In this document: in pieces, positions 1 to 10,225 of the stretch
Numbering within the stretch: position 1 is the first letter of the stretch
Layout of the letters: each line of letters begins with the position of its first letter
From: Closterium sp. NIES-65
Lineage: Eukaryota; Streptophyta; Zygnematophyceae; Desmidiales; Closteriaceae
DNA: 64,000 bases
NCBI GenBank assembly: GCA_948144175.1
Contig: CANXME010002001.1
Coordinates: forward strand, 331,001 to 395,000
Direction of reading: 5' to 3'
Translations under genes and position numbers: made by a program
The notes under the pieces: model-generated
What the model saw: only the letters and a program-made list of their open reading frames with translations
What the model was told of the DNA's origin: nothing
Databases searched by the model: none

Positions 1-116
1 ATCAGCGAGCCCTGGCTTGTTCGCGCTCCCCTTGGCGCAGAAACACCAGAATCTTGGCTGCCGCTACGATCTTGGGCTGAAGATTCACCAGCTACCGCCG
101 AGGTGATGCCCGCCAT
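1..116 (-). CDS. gag: Gag N-terminus of R1 (partial)
   Basis: The ATG at 116-114 starts the same N-terminus seen in every F1 gag here: a Met-Ala-Gly start, then a Ser/Ala-rich stretch containing SSAQDRSGS. Only about 38 codons are present before the window edge. The start is supported by its fixed spacing from the primer-binding site and by conservation among all F1 copies in the window. In intact F1 elements this is the beginning of one long gag-pol polyprotein that builds the virus-like particle and carries the replication enzymes. Nothing can be said about whether the rest of this copy is open. Confidence 0.85.
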   Translation of the reverse strand, partial: MAGITSAVAGESSAQDRSGSQDSGVSAPRGARTSQGSL

Positions 117-147
117 AGCTACGTATAACGAGGATCACTATAACGCC

Positions 148-159
148 GCTCTGATACCA
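148..159 (-). other. Primer-binding site of R1 (initiator Met-tRNA type)
   Basis: The minus strand reads TGGTATCAGAGC, the canonical plant Copia primer-binding site complementary to the 3' end of initiator Met-tRNA. It lies three bases downstream of the LTR end. This fixes the orientation of R1 and identifies 163-1248 as its 5' LTR. Confidence 0.92.
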
Positions 160-162
160 GCT

Positions 163-1248
163 TGTTGGTGTAAGGGCCTAAGAAACTCAAGCTATTATCA
201 AACTTAAAACCTCTCCTCAAGGTCACCTCCAAGGGTCCTTGGGTGCCTGGTACAAGACCAGCCCCTATCCTCGGGTCCGAGTTTGTAGAGAGAGGGATCA
301 AGAGGGACTTAGTCAAAACAGCAAGAGTGCCTTGAACGCCGCGCAGTGTATCGTGCAGACCGTTGATCGGATTCAGCTGAGAATTTACTATATCGAAGCT
401 CGCTCCAAGAGCTTTAAAATGAGTCAAGTTGCATCGCGAAAAGTTCTGCCATTACGAAGTTATGGCTCAGACAGCGTGTGCCTAGCGTTGGAGTGCTAGC
501 GTACTAGCGTTGACTCGGATAGCATTCCGCCGTCGCACCGCGTAGAAAAGAAATTCCAGCAAGGAAGGAATTCGCTTGAATCAATTTCACTATATCCAGG
601 TACAAACAGAGAAGGAATAAATAGTTCTAGGTAGCAAGGACCTTGGGAATGAACCTGAGAACAACCAGGGATCATCCCAAATAATTCCAAGCAACAGAAC
701 CAACCTGGCTGGACAAAATAGCAGGTGGTAGGTTGGTAAACAACCTCTGGTTCTGTTTTTCCAACCTGGGAAAACAACAACCAGGTTCAGGTCCTAAAAA
801 CAGAACCTGTTTTGTCTTTGATCAACCAGCCAAGTGCTGGTTCCGCTGGTTTCCCCTGGCCCTGTAGCATGCAGATACAGACAAACAACATCCAACCTTC
901 ACCTAAATTGTACCCCTATAGTGCCTGCCCTGCTACACTATAGTCAACCAAACAAAACAGTACAATGTCGAGTTGGATAGAACTGAATCTGCGCAATCAA
1001 GTAAGCCGAACCACAAAGCTTCCATCTTGGGTTCCTTTGCGAGCTCGTCCTTTCTGCTTGTACTGTTCATAGCGCGTACAATGTTATGCCGAAGCGCACA
1101 TTGTGCGAGTACCTGCAAATGCTTCAAGCGAAAATTGCGAAAGCAAACAAACACACCAAACATTCCATTCACACCCAAATACATTCGCACACGCATACTC
1201 GTAAAAAGAGACGGCAGGATATCGTGCAATGTGAATTTACACCCAACA
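163..1248 (-). repeat. 5' LTR of R1 (F1)
   Basis: The edges are TGTTGG and CCAACA in inverted orientation, and the length is close to the family's usual 1,093 bp. The left edge is followed by the PBS and gag, so this is the 5' LTR of a minus-strand copy. Short ORFs in it recur in every LTR because the LTRs are alike, not because they are known genes. Confidence 0.93.
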
Positions 1249-3034
1249 TGGGAGACACCCGTCTCCAGGCCAGGACGTACCCGTATGGCTACTAAGAAGC
1301 TGAGTGCAGGAGCTGATGTAGCAGAGCAGCAGCGTGGGACAGAGGAGGCATTGCTGATTCTACCGCATGGCTATGATTTGGATAAAGAGGATGAACCTGC
1401 CTACTGTTTTCTTGCCCCTGCATCAGAGGAACCAGCTAGCATGGAGGAGGCATTAGCTGGACCAGATAGGGAGAAGTGGCTAGTTTCCAGGGATGCAGAG
1501 TACCAGAGCCTGCTAGAGAATGGGACATGGGAGCTGGTGGTGCTGCCTGACGGGAAGAAAGCCGTACAGTGCAAGTGGGTGCTAAGGATCAAGACCGATG
1601 ACAAGGGACAGGTCACCATTTAGAAGATTAGGCTGGTGGCTAAGGGGTTTATGCAGAAGGAGAAGCGGGACTTCAATGAGATCTTTGCTCTCACTGCCAT
1701 ACCCCCTACCCTCCGTGTCTTGTTGGCAGATTCAGCCATTAGTGGGAAATTCATTATTCAGATGGATATATCAACGGCATTCATCAATGGGATTTTAGAA
1801 TAGGATGTGTACATGACGCAGCCGCCTGGGTATGAGGATGGTACGGGCAGGGTGTACAAGCTGAAAAAGTCCATCTACAGCTTGAAGCAGGCGCCACGCT
1901 GCTGGTACTAGAAGTTGGCAGCTGTTTTAGAGGAGATGGGATTCAGGACCAGCAGCTGTGATGCGAGCCTCTTTCTCAATGGAGAGGGGGAGAAGCTGGT
2001 GCTGTTTCTGGTCTATGTGGACGATATTCTTCTTTTTAGCAGCAGCATGAAGGAGATCCAGAAGGTACAGCAGCAGCTGATGGAGAACTTCAAGTGCAAG
2101 AACCTTGGGGAGGTAAAGTTCTACCTTGGGATGCACGTGGAGAGGGATCTGGATCACAGGTGGTTGAAGCTGTACCAGGAGAAGTTCATCAAGGAGCTTG
2201 GGGAGAAGTATGGGATTGAGAATGAGCGCAAAGTTGCAACTCCCCTGCCAACAGAATTCAAGCTTGTGAAAGCTGCAGAGGATGAAAGGGTTGAAGCCGA
2301 GGAGCAGCAGCAATTTCAGTCCTTGGTGGGCAGCCTCTTGTATGCAGCAGTTCACACGAGGCCCGACATCTCTTTCTCGGTTGGGCAGCTAGCTAGGGTT
2401 ACAATCCATCAGAGGAGCAGGTGGATGCAGCTGAGTGTATGGTGAAGTATCTGAACTCTCACCCAAGCATTGTAGTTCAATACTCCGCATCTGCACAGGT
2501 GAAGCAGAAAGGGGTTGAGGTGCTGAAAGAGAAGGGGGAGAGGCTTGGAGAAGGCAAGCTCTTTCTCACTTGCTTTACCGATGATACGTAGGCCTCTGAG
2601 AAGAAGGATTCCTCATCTGTGGGAGGATACATCTGCGTAGTTGGAGGAGGACCTGTTAGTTGGAGGTCAAAGAAGCAGACGGAGACAGCACTCTTTTCTG
2701 TGGAATCAGAGAACATGGCGATGTTCCATGGGGTGAAAGAGGTGATTTGGCTGAGGAGGCTGTTTGAGGAGATTGGCCAGGAGAAAGAAGGTTGCTACGC
2801 CGCTGTTTTGTGATAGCAAGGGATCTCTTGGGATGACCAGGAACGCTGTGCTTCATGGGCTGAACAAGCACATACGTATCAAGTGGCACTGGTTGCGTAA
2901 GGAGGTGAAGAGGGGGACGGTGAATCCGATCTACATCAAGACTCACCAGCAGCCAGCAGACTTCCTCACCAAGAGGCTTGCGGATGAGCCTCATTGGCGT
3001 TGTGAGCGCATAAGTGGAATGAGCATGAACTAGC
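1249..3034 (+). pseudogene. pol: R2 pol remnant: linker, reverse transcriptase, RNase H (broken)
   Basis: Translation matches the C-terminal third of the intact R10 polyprotein. It starts at the linker motif SRPGRTRMATKKL, runs through RVT_2-type RT with an intact YVDD catalytic box (2014-2025), and ends in RNase H with the family C-terminus MSMN. It is clearly dead. In-frame TAG codons occur at about 1621, 1801 and 1909. A 4-base loss near 2400 shifts the frame, a TAG replaces a Trp codon near 2590, and a further frameshift lies near 2783. The missing N-terminal portion (Gag, protease, integrase) was separated by the R1 insertion. The damage is much heavier than in R10, R14 or R15, which makes R2 one of the older F1 copies. 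Confidence 0.9.
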
Positions 3035-3227
3035 ATGGAATGATGGAAATGCAGCCGGCAGGCTGAGCGGGAGTGTGTTGGATGCAAATTCACATAGCAC
3101 TACATCATGCAAGACCCACCAGCAGCCAGCAGACTTCCTCACCAAGAGGCTTGCGGATAAGCCTCATTGGATTTGTGTGCGGATGAGTGAAATGATGGGG
3201 ATGCAGCCGGCAGGCTGAGGGGGAATG
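2938..3227 (+). repeat. Tandem duplication of the RNase H tail plus polypurine tract, with 35 bp of LTR between
   Basis: The first unit (2938-3110) holds the last RNase H codons, the stop, the polypurine tract (GGCTGAGCGGGAG) and the first 35 bp of an LTR (3076-3110). The sequence then jumps back to the same RNase H position (3111) and runs through a second polypurine tract (GGCTGAGGGGGAA) into the complete LTR at 3228. The second unit lacks part of the sequence around the stop codon. Confidence 0.85.
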
Positions 3228-4254
3228 TGTTGGGTGCAAATTCACATTGCACGACATCTTGCCGTCTGTTTGTATGAGTATGCGTGTACGAATGCATTTG
3301 GGTGTGAATGGAATGTTCGTGTGTTTGTTTGCTTTCGCAATTTTCACTTGAAGCATTTGCAGGTACTCGTGCATTATGAATTGATGGAAGCTTTGCGGTT
3401 CGTTTGAATTGATTGTGCAGATTCAGTTCTATCCAATTCGAAATTGTACTGTTTTGTTTGGTTCACTATAGTGTAGCAGGGCAGGCACTATAGGGGTACA
3501 GTTTAGGTTTAAGATTGGATGTTGTTTGTCTGTATCTGCTTGCTACAGGGCCAGGGGAAACCAGTGGAACCAGCATTTGGCTGGTTGGGCAAAGACAAAT
3601 CAGGTTATGTTTTTTAGGACCTGAACCTGGTTGTTTTCCCAGGTTGGAAGAACTGAATCAGAGGTTGTTTACCAACCTACCACCTGCTGTTTTGTCCAGC
3701 CAGGTTGGCTCTGTTGCTTGGAATTATTTGGGATCATCCCTGGTTGTTCCCAGGTTTATTCCCAAGGTCCTTGCTAGCTATAACTATTTTATTCCTTCTC
3801 TGCTTGTACCTGGATTTAGTCAATTTGATTCAATCAAATTCCTCCTTTCGTGGAATTTCGTTTCTACGCGGTGCGACGGCGGAATGCTACCCGAGTCAAC
3901 GCTAGTACGCTAGCACTCCAACACTAGGCAAACGCTGTCAGAGCCATAACTTCGTAATGGCAGAACTTTTCGCGAGGCAACTTGGTTCATTTTAAAGCTC
4001 TTGGAGCGAGCTTCGATATAGGAAATTCTCAGCTTAATCTGATCGACGGTCTGCACGATACGCTGCGCGACGTTCAAGGTATTCTTGCTGTTTTGACTAA
4101 GTCCCTCTTGATCCCTCTCTCTACAAACTCGGACCCGAGGATAGTGGCTGGTCTTGTACGAGGCACCCAAGGACCCTTGGAGGTGACCCCGAGGAGAGGT
4201 TTTAAGTTTGATAATGTCTTAATAGCTTGAGGTTATTAGGCCCTTACACCAACA
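3228..4254 (+). repeat. 3' LTR of R2 (F1)
   Basis: It starts TGTTGGGTGC directly after a polypurine tract and ends TACACCAACA. At 1,027 bp it is somewhat shorter than the family norm. It belongs with R3, the R5 3' LTR and R12 in an older LTR subgroup, sharing for example AGTCAATTTGATTC. Confidence 0.92.
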
Positions 4255-5958
4255 AGAGTTGCTTTGTTCTTGTGAACTGGTTTTGTGACCGTTGCTTGTT
4301 CTTGCCCTCCCTCTCTCCCCCCCAGTTCCCGTTGTCACACCCCTCGTCGGTAAATTGTAGGAGCCGACGCCGGCGTCGGCCACCGGCGATGAGAGGAGCC
4401 TTTGGGTGTCGCCTGTGGCCCGGCCAGTGGCATCGCTGTCGGTAGACTTGTCGTCAAGCATGTCGGCAAGAAAGAGAAGCCGTCCACGTCAGGGAGCCGT
4501 CGACGGGGGAGCAGGTGCAGTGTAGCCGACAGGGGAGCTTTCCGCAAAGGGGAAGTTGGCAGGGAAGCCGACGACAGAAGAGAAGTCGGCAAGGGACCTC
4601 ACAACAAGGGAGAAGTCAGCAGTGACGCCGAATTTGGTGGAATAGTCCGACGAGGGCGATACAACCAGCGACGACAAATGGGAGTTGTTGGCAGGAAGGA
4701 GTCCATCGATAGCAACGTGGTGGAGATCCAGGTCGACCATCCTAGACCATGGTATTCAGGCCGCACTCAGAGGCTGCCAGGGCAGTTGAGCTACCACGCA
4801 TGCCTGCCGCTGACCGCCTTCACCACACTGCATGACGATGCCAAGGTTGACGTCGAGATACTCGAACTTGACCTCGACGTGCACGCCGGCACGGGCACTA
4901 CTGGGAGATCGCGACGATGACGGTGAAGGAGGCGTTGGCGAGCTGGAAGGGCAAGGCGGTGAAGGCCGCCATGGACGAAGAAATTTGCAGCCTCATCGCC
5001 AACGGCACGCGGGAGCTGGTCGAGCATCCACACAAGGCGAACATCATGAAGTAACGGTGGGTGGTGATGACAAAGTACTACGTTAACGGCACGATTGCTC
5101 AGGACAAGGCGAGGCTGGTCATGATGGGCTTCACGTAGGTGTACGGCGCCGACTACGACAAGACGTACGCTGAGGATCTTCGTCAGCACCGCCACCATCC
5201 TTGACTTGCGTCTGATGCAGCTGGACATAAAGAACGCCTTCCTGCAGAGCAAGCTCAACCAGGTGTTGTACATGTACCAGCCGGACTACTACGACGACAG
5301 GACCGGCCGGGTGTGCAAGCTGCTGAAGAGCATGTACGAGCTGAAGCAGTTGCCGCTATTGTGGTACTCGGCACTCGACGCCGTTCTAACTGTGCTGGCT
5401 TGAGCAATAGCCAAGTCGATGAGGCCCTCTACGTCAAGGTCAGGCGACGACAGAGTGAGCTGCTGGATGCTAGACTACGTCGACAACCTGCTCGCCGCAA
5501 GCAGCAGCCTCGTGGTGCTGAAGGAGCTGCTGGGGGCCGCCTTCGAGCTACGCGGGATTTCGTCGGTCGAGAAGTACCCCGGGCTGGAGATCGTTCGCGA
5601 CTGACCGGCAAGGAACCTCTGGCTCCACCAGCAGACCTAAGTCAATAAGCTGCATAGGCATTTTATCGATGAGGAGCAAGGCGGTCGGATCCCGAAAACA
5701 CAAGTCTCCGTCGACGCCTACGCCGACCTGACGGTTGACAACGAGGATCAGGCGTACGAGGAGGAGGAATACCGGCAGAAGGTTTGCTCGATGCAGTTTG
5801 CGGCGACGACGACAAGGCCGGACATCACCTTCGCGTGCAGCAAGCTGGGGAGCAGCTTGACGCCGAGGAGCGACGAGCACTGGCATGAGGTCGACCGCTG
5901 CCTTGACTACATCGCCAAAACCTGTGATGCTGTTCTGAAGTTCGACGGCGGACCAAAG
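4255..5958 (+). mobile_element. F2 Copia fragment (plus), flanked on both sides by F1 LTRs
   Basis: This is a second, unrelated Copia family with no LTR of its own in view. The first ~85 bp (4255-4340) are pyrimidine-rich and unassigned. From about 4341 the DNA matches the linker region of the other F2 fragment (10226-10390, reverse strand), then continues into RT. It stops at 5958, before RNase H, where LTR R3 begins. Flanking pentamers do not form a duplication with either F1 LTR, so the borders are rearranged or deleted. Confidence 0.75.
4341..5958 (+). pseudogene. pol: F2 pol remnant: linker and reverse transcriptase (broken)
   Basis: After a GC-rich linker with loose repeats of an AGAAGTCGGCAAG-like unit, an RT segment is readable from about 4917. 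It shows a conserved KEALASWKGKAVKAAMDEE start, a LDIKNAFLQSKL block, an RVCKLLKSMYELKQ block and the catalytic box. That box reads Tyr-Val-Asp-Asn (5476-5487) where the family signature is YVDD. The reading frame is destroyed by a TAA near 5052, a TAG near 5137, frameshifts near 5180, 5400 and 5440, and a TGA near 5602. It ends at the RT thumb region around the motif TRPDITFACSKLG. RNase H is absent. It is certainly non-functional. Assignment to Copia RT is firm, but identity with a named family is unknown. Confidence 0.82.
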
Positions 5959-7047
5959 TGTTGGGTGCAACTTCACATTGCACGACATCCTGCCGTCTGT
6001 TTGTACGAATATGCGTGTGCGAATGCATTTGGGTATGAATGGAATGTTCGTGTATTTGTTTGCTTTCGCAATGTTCGCTTGAAGCATTTGCAGGTACTCA
6101 CGCATTGTGCGCTTCGGCATAAGGTACGCGCTATGAACAGTACAAGCAGAAAGGACGAGCTTGCAAAGGAACCCAAGATGGAAGCTTTGCGGTTCGGCTT
6201 ACTTGATTGCGCAGATTCAGTTCTATCCAACTCGAAATTGTACTGTTTTGTTTGGTTGACTATAGTATAGCGGGGCAGGCACTATAGGGGTACAATTTAG
6301 GTGAAGGTTGGATGTTGCTTGTCTGTATCTGCATGCTACAGGGCCAGGGGAAACCAGCAGAACCAGCATTTGGCTGGTTGGGCAAAGACAAAACAGGTTC
6401 TGTTTTTAGGACCTGAACCTGGTTGTTGTTTTTCCAGGTTGGAAAAACAGAACCAGAGGTTGTTTACCAACCTACCACCTGCTGTTTTGTCCAGCCAGGT
6501 TGGTTCTGTTGCTTGGAATTATTTGGGATCATCCCTGGTTGTTCCCAGGTTTATTCCCAAGGTCCTTGCTAGCTAGAACTATTTATTCTTCTCTGTTTGT
6601 ACCTGGAGATAGTCAATTTGATTCAAGCGAATTCCTTCCTTCCTGGAATTTCGTTTCTACGCGGTGCAACGGCGGGATGCTACCCGAGTCAACGCTAGTA
6701 CGCTAGCACTCCAACACTAGGCAAACGCTGTCCGAGCCATAACTTCGTAATGGCAAAACTTTTTGCGAGGCAACTTAGTTCATTTTAAAGCTCTTGGAGC
6801 GAACTTCGATATAGGAAATTCTCAGCTTAATCTGATGAACGGTCTGCACGATACGCTGCGCGACGTTCAAGGTACTCTTGCTGTTTTGACTAAGTCCCTC
6901 TTGATCCCTCTCTCTACAAACTCGGACCCGAGGATAGGGGCTGGTCTTGTACCAGGCACCCAAGGACCCTTGGAGGTGACCCCGAGGAGAGGTTCTAAGT
7001 TTGATAAAGTCTTAATAGCTTGAGTTTATTAGGCCCTTACACCAACA
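5959..7047 (+). repeat. R3: F1 LTR without its own internal region (solo or orphan LTR)
   Basis: This is a complete LTR (TGTTGG to CCAACA, 1,089 bp). It is preceded by F2 DNA and followed directly by F1 pol sequence from the integrase end, with no PBS. Flanking pentamers CAAAG (5954-5958) and GCTGT (7048-7052) do not match. It may be the 5' LTR of R4 after deletion of PBS to integrase, or a solo LTR with a deleted border. It looks less diverged than the R4 3' LTR, which favours the second reading. Confidence 0.85.
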
Positions 7048-8890
7048 GCTGTGGGAACCATGCAAGGGTGTGTTGTTTGAGAGCAGGGATATGAAGTTTG
7101 TTGAGGGCATGATGTGAAAGTTTGGAGAAACAGCTGGAGGCTAAGGTGTTCTAACAGATGGAGCAGATCAACATGCAGCTGGACCTGATTCCTAATATGT
7201 GGGAGGAGGGAAAAGAGGCTCCTGCAGAGGGTGGTGATGGAAAAAAGGTACAAGAGGCACCTGCTGGTGGAGGAGATGATGTGAACACTAGTGGCGGCAC
7301 TAGAGAAGCTGCTCGATGTGAGGGAGGCGAGCAGCAACAGGACAAAGCTAAGGTGCCTAAACTACCGTCAAGGAGGAAGCTGAAAGGTTCCATAGTAAAC
7401 GGATGGGAAATACCCGTCACCGGGCCAGGACGTACCTGTATGGCCACTCCGAAGCTGATTGCAGGAGCTGATATAGCAAAGCAGCAGCTTGGGAATGACG
7501 AGGTGTTGCTGATTCTGCCTCAGGGTTATGCCCCGGATAAGGAGGACGAGCCTGCATTATGATTTTTTGCCCCTGCACTACAGGAACCAGCTAGCATGGA
7601 GGAGGCATTAGTTGGACCAGGTCGGGACAAGTACCATAGCCAGGTAGAGAATGGAACATGGGATCTGGTGGTACTCCCTGAGGGAAAGAAATCGGTACAA
7701 TTCAAGTGGGTGCTGAGGATCAAGACAGATGACAAGGGACAGATCACCATCTATAAGAGTAGGTTGGTTAAAGGTTTTCAGCAGAAGGAGAAGCAAGACT
7801 ACAATGAGATCTTTTTTCCCACTGCCAAACCTCCTACCCTTTGTGTCTTGTTGGCAGATGCAGCCGTTAGTGGGAAATATATCATTAAGATGGACATATC
7901 AACGGCATTGCAACAGCAGCATGAAGGAGATCCAGAACGTGCAGCAGCAGATGATGGAGAACTTCAAGTGCAAGACCCTTGGGGAGGTAGAGTATTACCT
8001 CGGGATGCACGTGAAGAGGGATCTGGATCAGATGTGGTTGAGGATGCACCAGGAGAGGTTCATCATGCAGCTGGGTGAGACATATACGATTGAGAATGAG
8101 CGCAAGGTTGCAACTCCCCTGCCAGCTGAGTTCATGCTTGTGAAAGCTGCTGATGATGAAGAGGTTGAAGCCGAGGAGCAGTAGCAATTGCAGTCCTTGG
8201 TATGTAACCTCTTGTACGCAGCTATTCATACGAGGCCATATGTTTCATTCTCAGTTGGGCAGCTTGCCAGGGTGGTGAATAATCCATCTGAGGAGCAGGT
8301 GGATGCAGCTGAATTCGTAGTGAAGTACCTGAACTCGTACCCCAGCGTTGGAGTTCAATACTCCGCATTTGCACAGGTGAAGCGGAAGGGGGTCTAGGTG
8401 CTGAAGGAGAAGGGGAAGAGGCTTGGAGAAGGCAAGCTCTTTCTCACCTGCTTAACCGATGCTACTTGGGCTTCTGAGAAGGAGGATTCCTCTTCCGTGG
8501 GAGGATACATCTGCCTGGTTAAGGGAGAACCCGTTAGTTGGAGGTCCAAAAAGCAGACGTAGAGAGTACTTTCCTTGGTAGAGTCCCAGTACATGGTAAT
8601 GTTCCGTGGGGTAAAGGAGGTGATTTGGCTGAGGCGGTTGTTAGAGGAGATTGGCCAGGAGCAAAAGGTTGCTACACCGCTGTTTTAAGATAGCAAGGAG
8701 GCTCTTGGGATGGCCAGGAATGCTGTGCTTCATGGGCGAAACAAGCACATGCGTATCAAGTGGCACTGGATGCGTAAGGAGGTGAAGAGGGGGACGGTGA
8801 ACCCGATCTACATCAAGACTTCCTCACAAAGAGGCTTGCGGATGAGGCTCATTCTCGTTGTATGCGCCTGAGTAGAATGAGCATGGACTA
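7048..8890 (+). pseudogene. pol: R4 pol remnant: integrase tail, linker, partial RT, RNase H
   Basis: The sequence begins in the integrase C-terminal region (WEP and KFVEGMM motifs), passes the acidic linker and enters RT. In RT a deletion joins the DISTA block directly to the SSMKEIQ block, removing the whole segment that carries the YVDD active site. RNase H follows with several stops (TAG near 8181, 8396 and 8561) and a short deletion near 8820 that removes the HQQPAD motif. Frame changes are scattered throughout. It cannot encode an active enzyme. It is useful mainly as a dating reference, since its divergence greatly exceeds that of R10. Confidence 0.85.
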
Positions 8891-8933
8891 TCATGGAGTG
8901 AGTGGAATGCAGTCGGCAAGCTTAGGAGAAGTT

Positions 8934-10007
8934 TGTTGGGTACAAATTCACTTTGCACGACATCCTGGCGTCTGTTTGTACAAGTATGTGTGTGCGAATG
9001 CATTTGCGTGGGAGTGGTGTGTTTGATTGTTTTTTGCAATTTTCGCTTGATGCATTTTAAGGTACTCGCGCAATGTGCGCGTCGGTACAACATTGTATGC
9101 GCTATGAACACTGCAAACAGAAAGGACGAGCTCGTCAAGGAACCCAAGATGGAAACTTCGCAGTTCGGTTCATTTGAATGCGCAGATTCAGTTTTATCCA
9201 ACTCAGAATTGTACTGTTTTGTTTGGTTATCTGTAGGGCAGGCACTATAGGGGTACAATTAGGTGAAGGTTGGATGTTGTTTATCTGTAGCTGCATGCTA
9301 CATGGCCAGAGAAAACCAGCAGAACTATAACTTGGCTGGTTGGGCAAGGACAAGACAGGTTCTGTTTTTAGGACCTCAACCTAGTTTTTGCTTTCCCAAG
9401 TTGGAAAAACAAAATCTGAAGTTGTTTACCAACCTACCACCTGCTGTTTTATCCAGCCAAGTTGATCCCGTTGCTTGGAATTATTTGGAATCATCCCTGA
9501 TTGTTCTCAAGTTGATTCCCAATGTCCTTGCTAGCTAGAACGATTTATTCCTTCTCTGTTTGTTCCTGGATATACTAATTTGATTCGAGCGAATTCCTTC
9601 TCTGCTGAAATTTCATTTCTATGCGATTCGATGGCGAAATGCTACCGAGTCAACACTAGTACGCTAGCAATACGACGCTAGTCAAACGCTGTCCGAGCCA
9701 TAACCTCGTAATGGCAGAACTTTACCCGAGGCAGCTTGGTTCGTTTTAAAGCTCTTGGAGCGAGCTTCGATATAGGAAATTCTCAGCTTAATCCGATCGA
9801 TGGTCTGCACAATACGCTGCACGATGTTCAAAATACTCTTGCTATTTTGGCTAAGTCATTCTTGATCCCTCTCTGTACAAACTCGGACCTGAGGAGAGGG
9901 GCTGGTCTTGTACCAGGTACCCAAGGACCCTTGGAGGTGACCCCGAGGAAAGGCATTAAGTTTGATTAGGTCTTAATCGCTTGAGTTTATTAGGCCTTAC
10001 ACCAACA
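8934..10007 (+). repeat. 3' LTR of R4 (diverged F1)
   Basis: Starts TGTTGGGTACAAATTC and ends TACACCAACA. It carries many point differences and small indels relative to all other F1 LTRs here. Confidence 0.9.
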
Positions 10008-10054
10008 GTACCAGCCTTATTGGTAGGTGACACACTTTGACTTAATATCAATAC

Positions 10055-10220
10055 ACATGGTCAAGTAACGTACTTACTCCATATGGGCAAGTAAAGCAGT
10101 TACTCATGGTACCAACGATATGGGTAAGTGAAGCATTTACTCATAGTACTGACCATATGGGTGAGTAATGCACTCACTCATAGTACCAACCATATGTGCA
10201 AGTAACAAACCTACTCATAG
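10055..10220. repeat. 37-bp minisatellite, about 4.5 copies
   Basis: Units start ATATGGGYAAGT and end near CTCATAGTACCAACC. Three full 37-bp units lie at 10081-10117, 10118-10154 and 10155-10191. A shortened unit precedes them (10055-10080) and a partial unit follows (10192-10220). The array sits between the end of R4 and the F2 fragment. The ~47 bp before it (10008-10054) show no recognisable feature. Confidence 0.88.
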
Positions 10221-10225
10221 CTCCC

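Larger units (their letters stand above)
1..1248 (-). mobile_element. R1: 5' end of a minus-strand F1 Copia retrotransposon, continuing beyond the left edge
   Basis: On the minus strand this reads 5' LTR (1248-163), primer-binding site and the first codons of gag, then leaves the window at base 1. The right end of the LTR abuts, without any spacer, the plus-strand pol of R2 at base 1249, so R1 was inserted into R2. The other half of R2 and the second LTR of R1 should lie to the left of the window. The expected 5-bp target duplication would be TGGGA (1249-1253), which cannot be tested here. The LTR shares diagnostic variants with the R8 5' LTR (for example the TTTGATCAACC variant near 837), so the two are close relatives. 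Confidence 0.9.
1249..4254 (+). mobile_element. R2: 3' half of a plus-strand F1 Copia element
   Basis: This copy begins abruptly inside the linker between integrase and RT, where R1 interrupted it. It continues through RT and RNase H, a duplicated terminal segment and the 3' LTR (3228-4254). The base after the LTR starts AGAGT, and no primer-binding site follows, so this is the 3' end. The 5' half is outside the window on the far side of R1. Confidence 0.88.
7048..10007 (+). mobile_element. R4: old, 5'-truncated F1 element
   Basis: This copy consists of decayed pol from the end of integrase onward, plus a diverged 3' LTR (8934-10007). It lacks gag, protease and the integrase core. The LTR differs from other F1 LTRs at many positions, and the polypurine tract is degenerate (CTTAGGAGAAG). 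It is the oldest-looking F1 copy in the window. Confidence 0.82.

Noticed and set aside
4255-5958. Host gene captured between two F1 LTRs (transduplication)
   Set aside because: The coding content is Copia linker and RT with many stops, and the two flanking LTRs are not a pair with a target duplication.
5959-10007. R3 plus R4 as one element with both LTRs and an internal deletion
   Set aside because: There is no matching target duplication (CAAAG versus GTACC), no PBS, and R3 looks markedly less diverged than the R4 3' LTR. Kept as two entries, though a deleted single element cannot be fully excluded.
10055-10220. CRISPR-like array
   Set aside because: The units are directly adjacent degenerate 37-bp repeats with no unique spacers, in a eukaryotic retrotransposon context.
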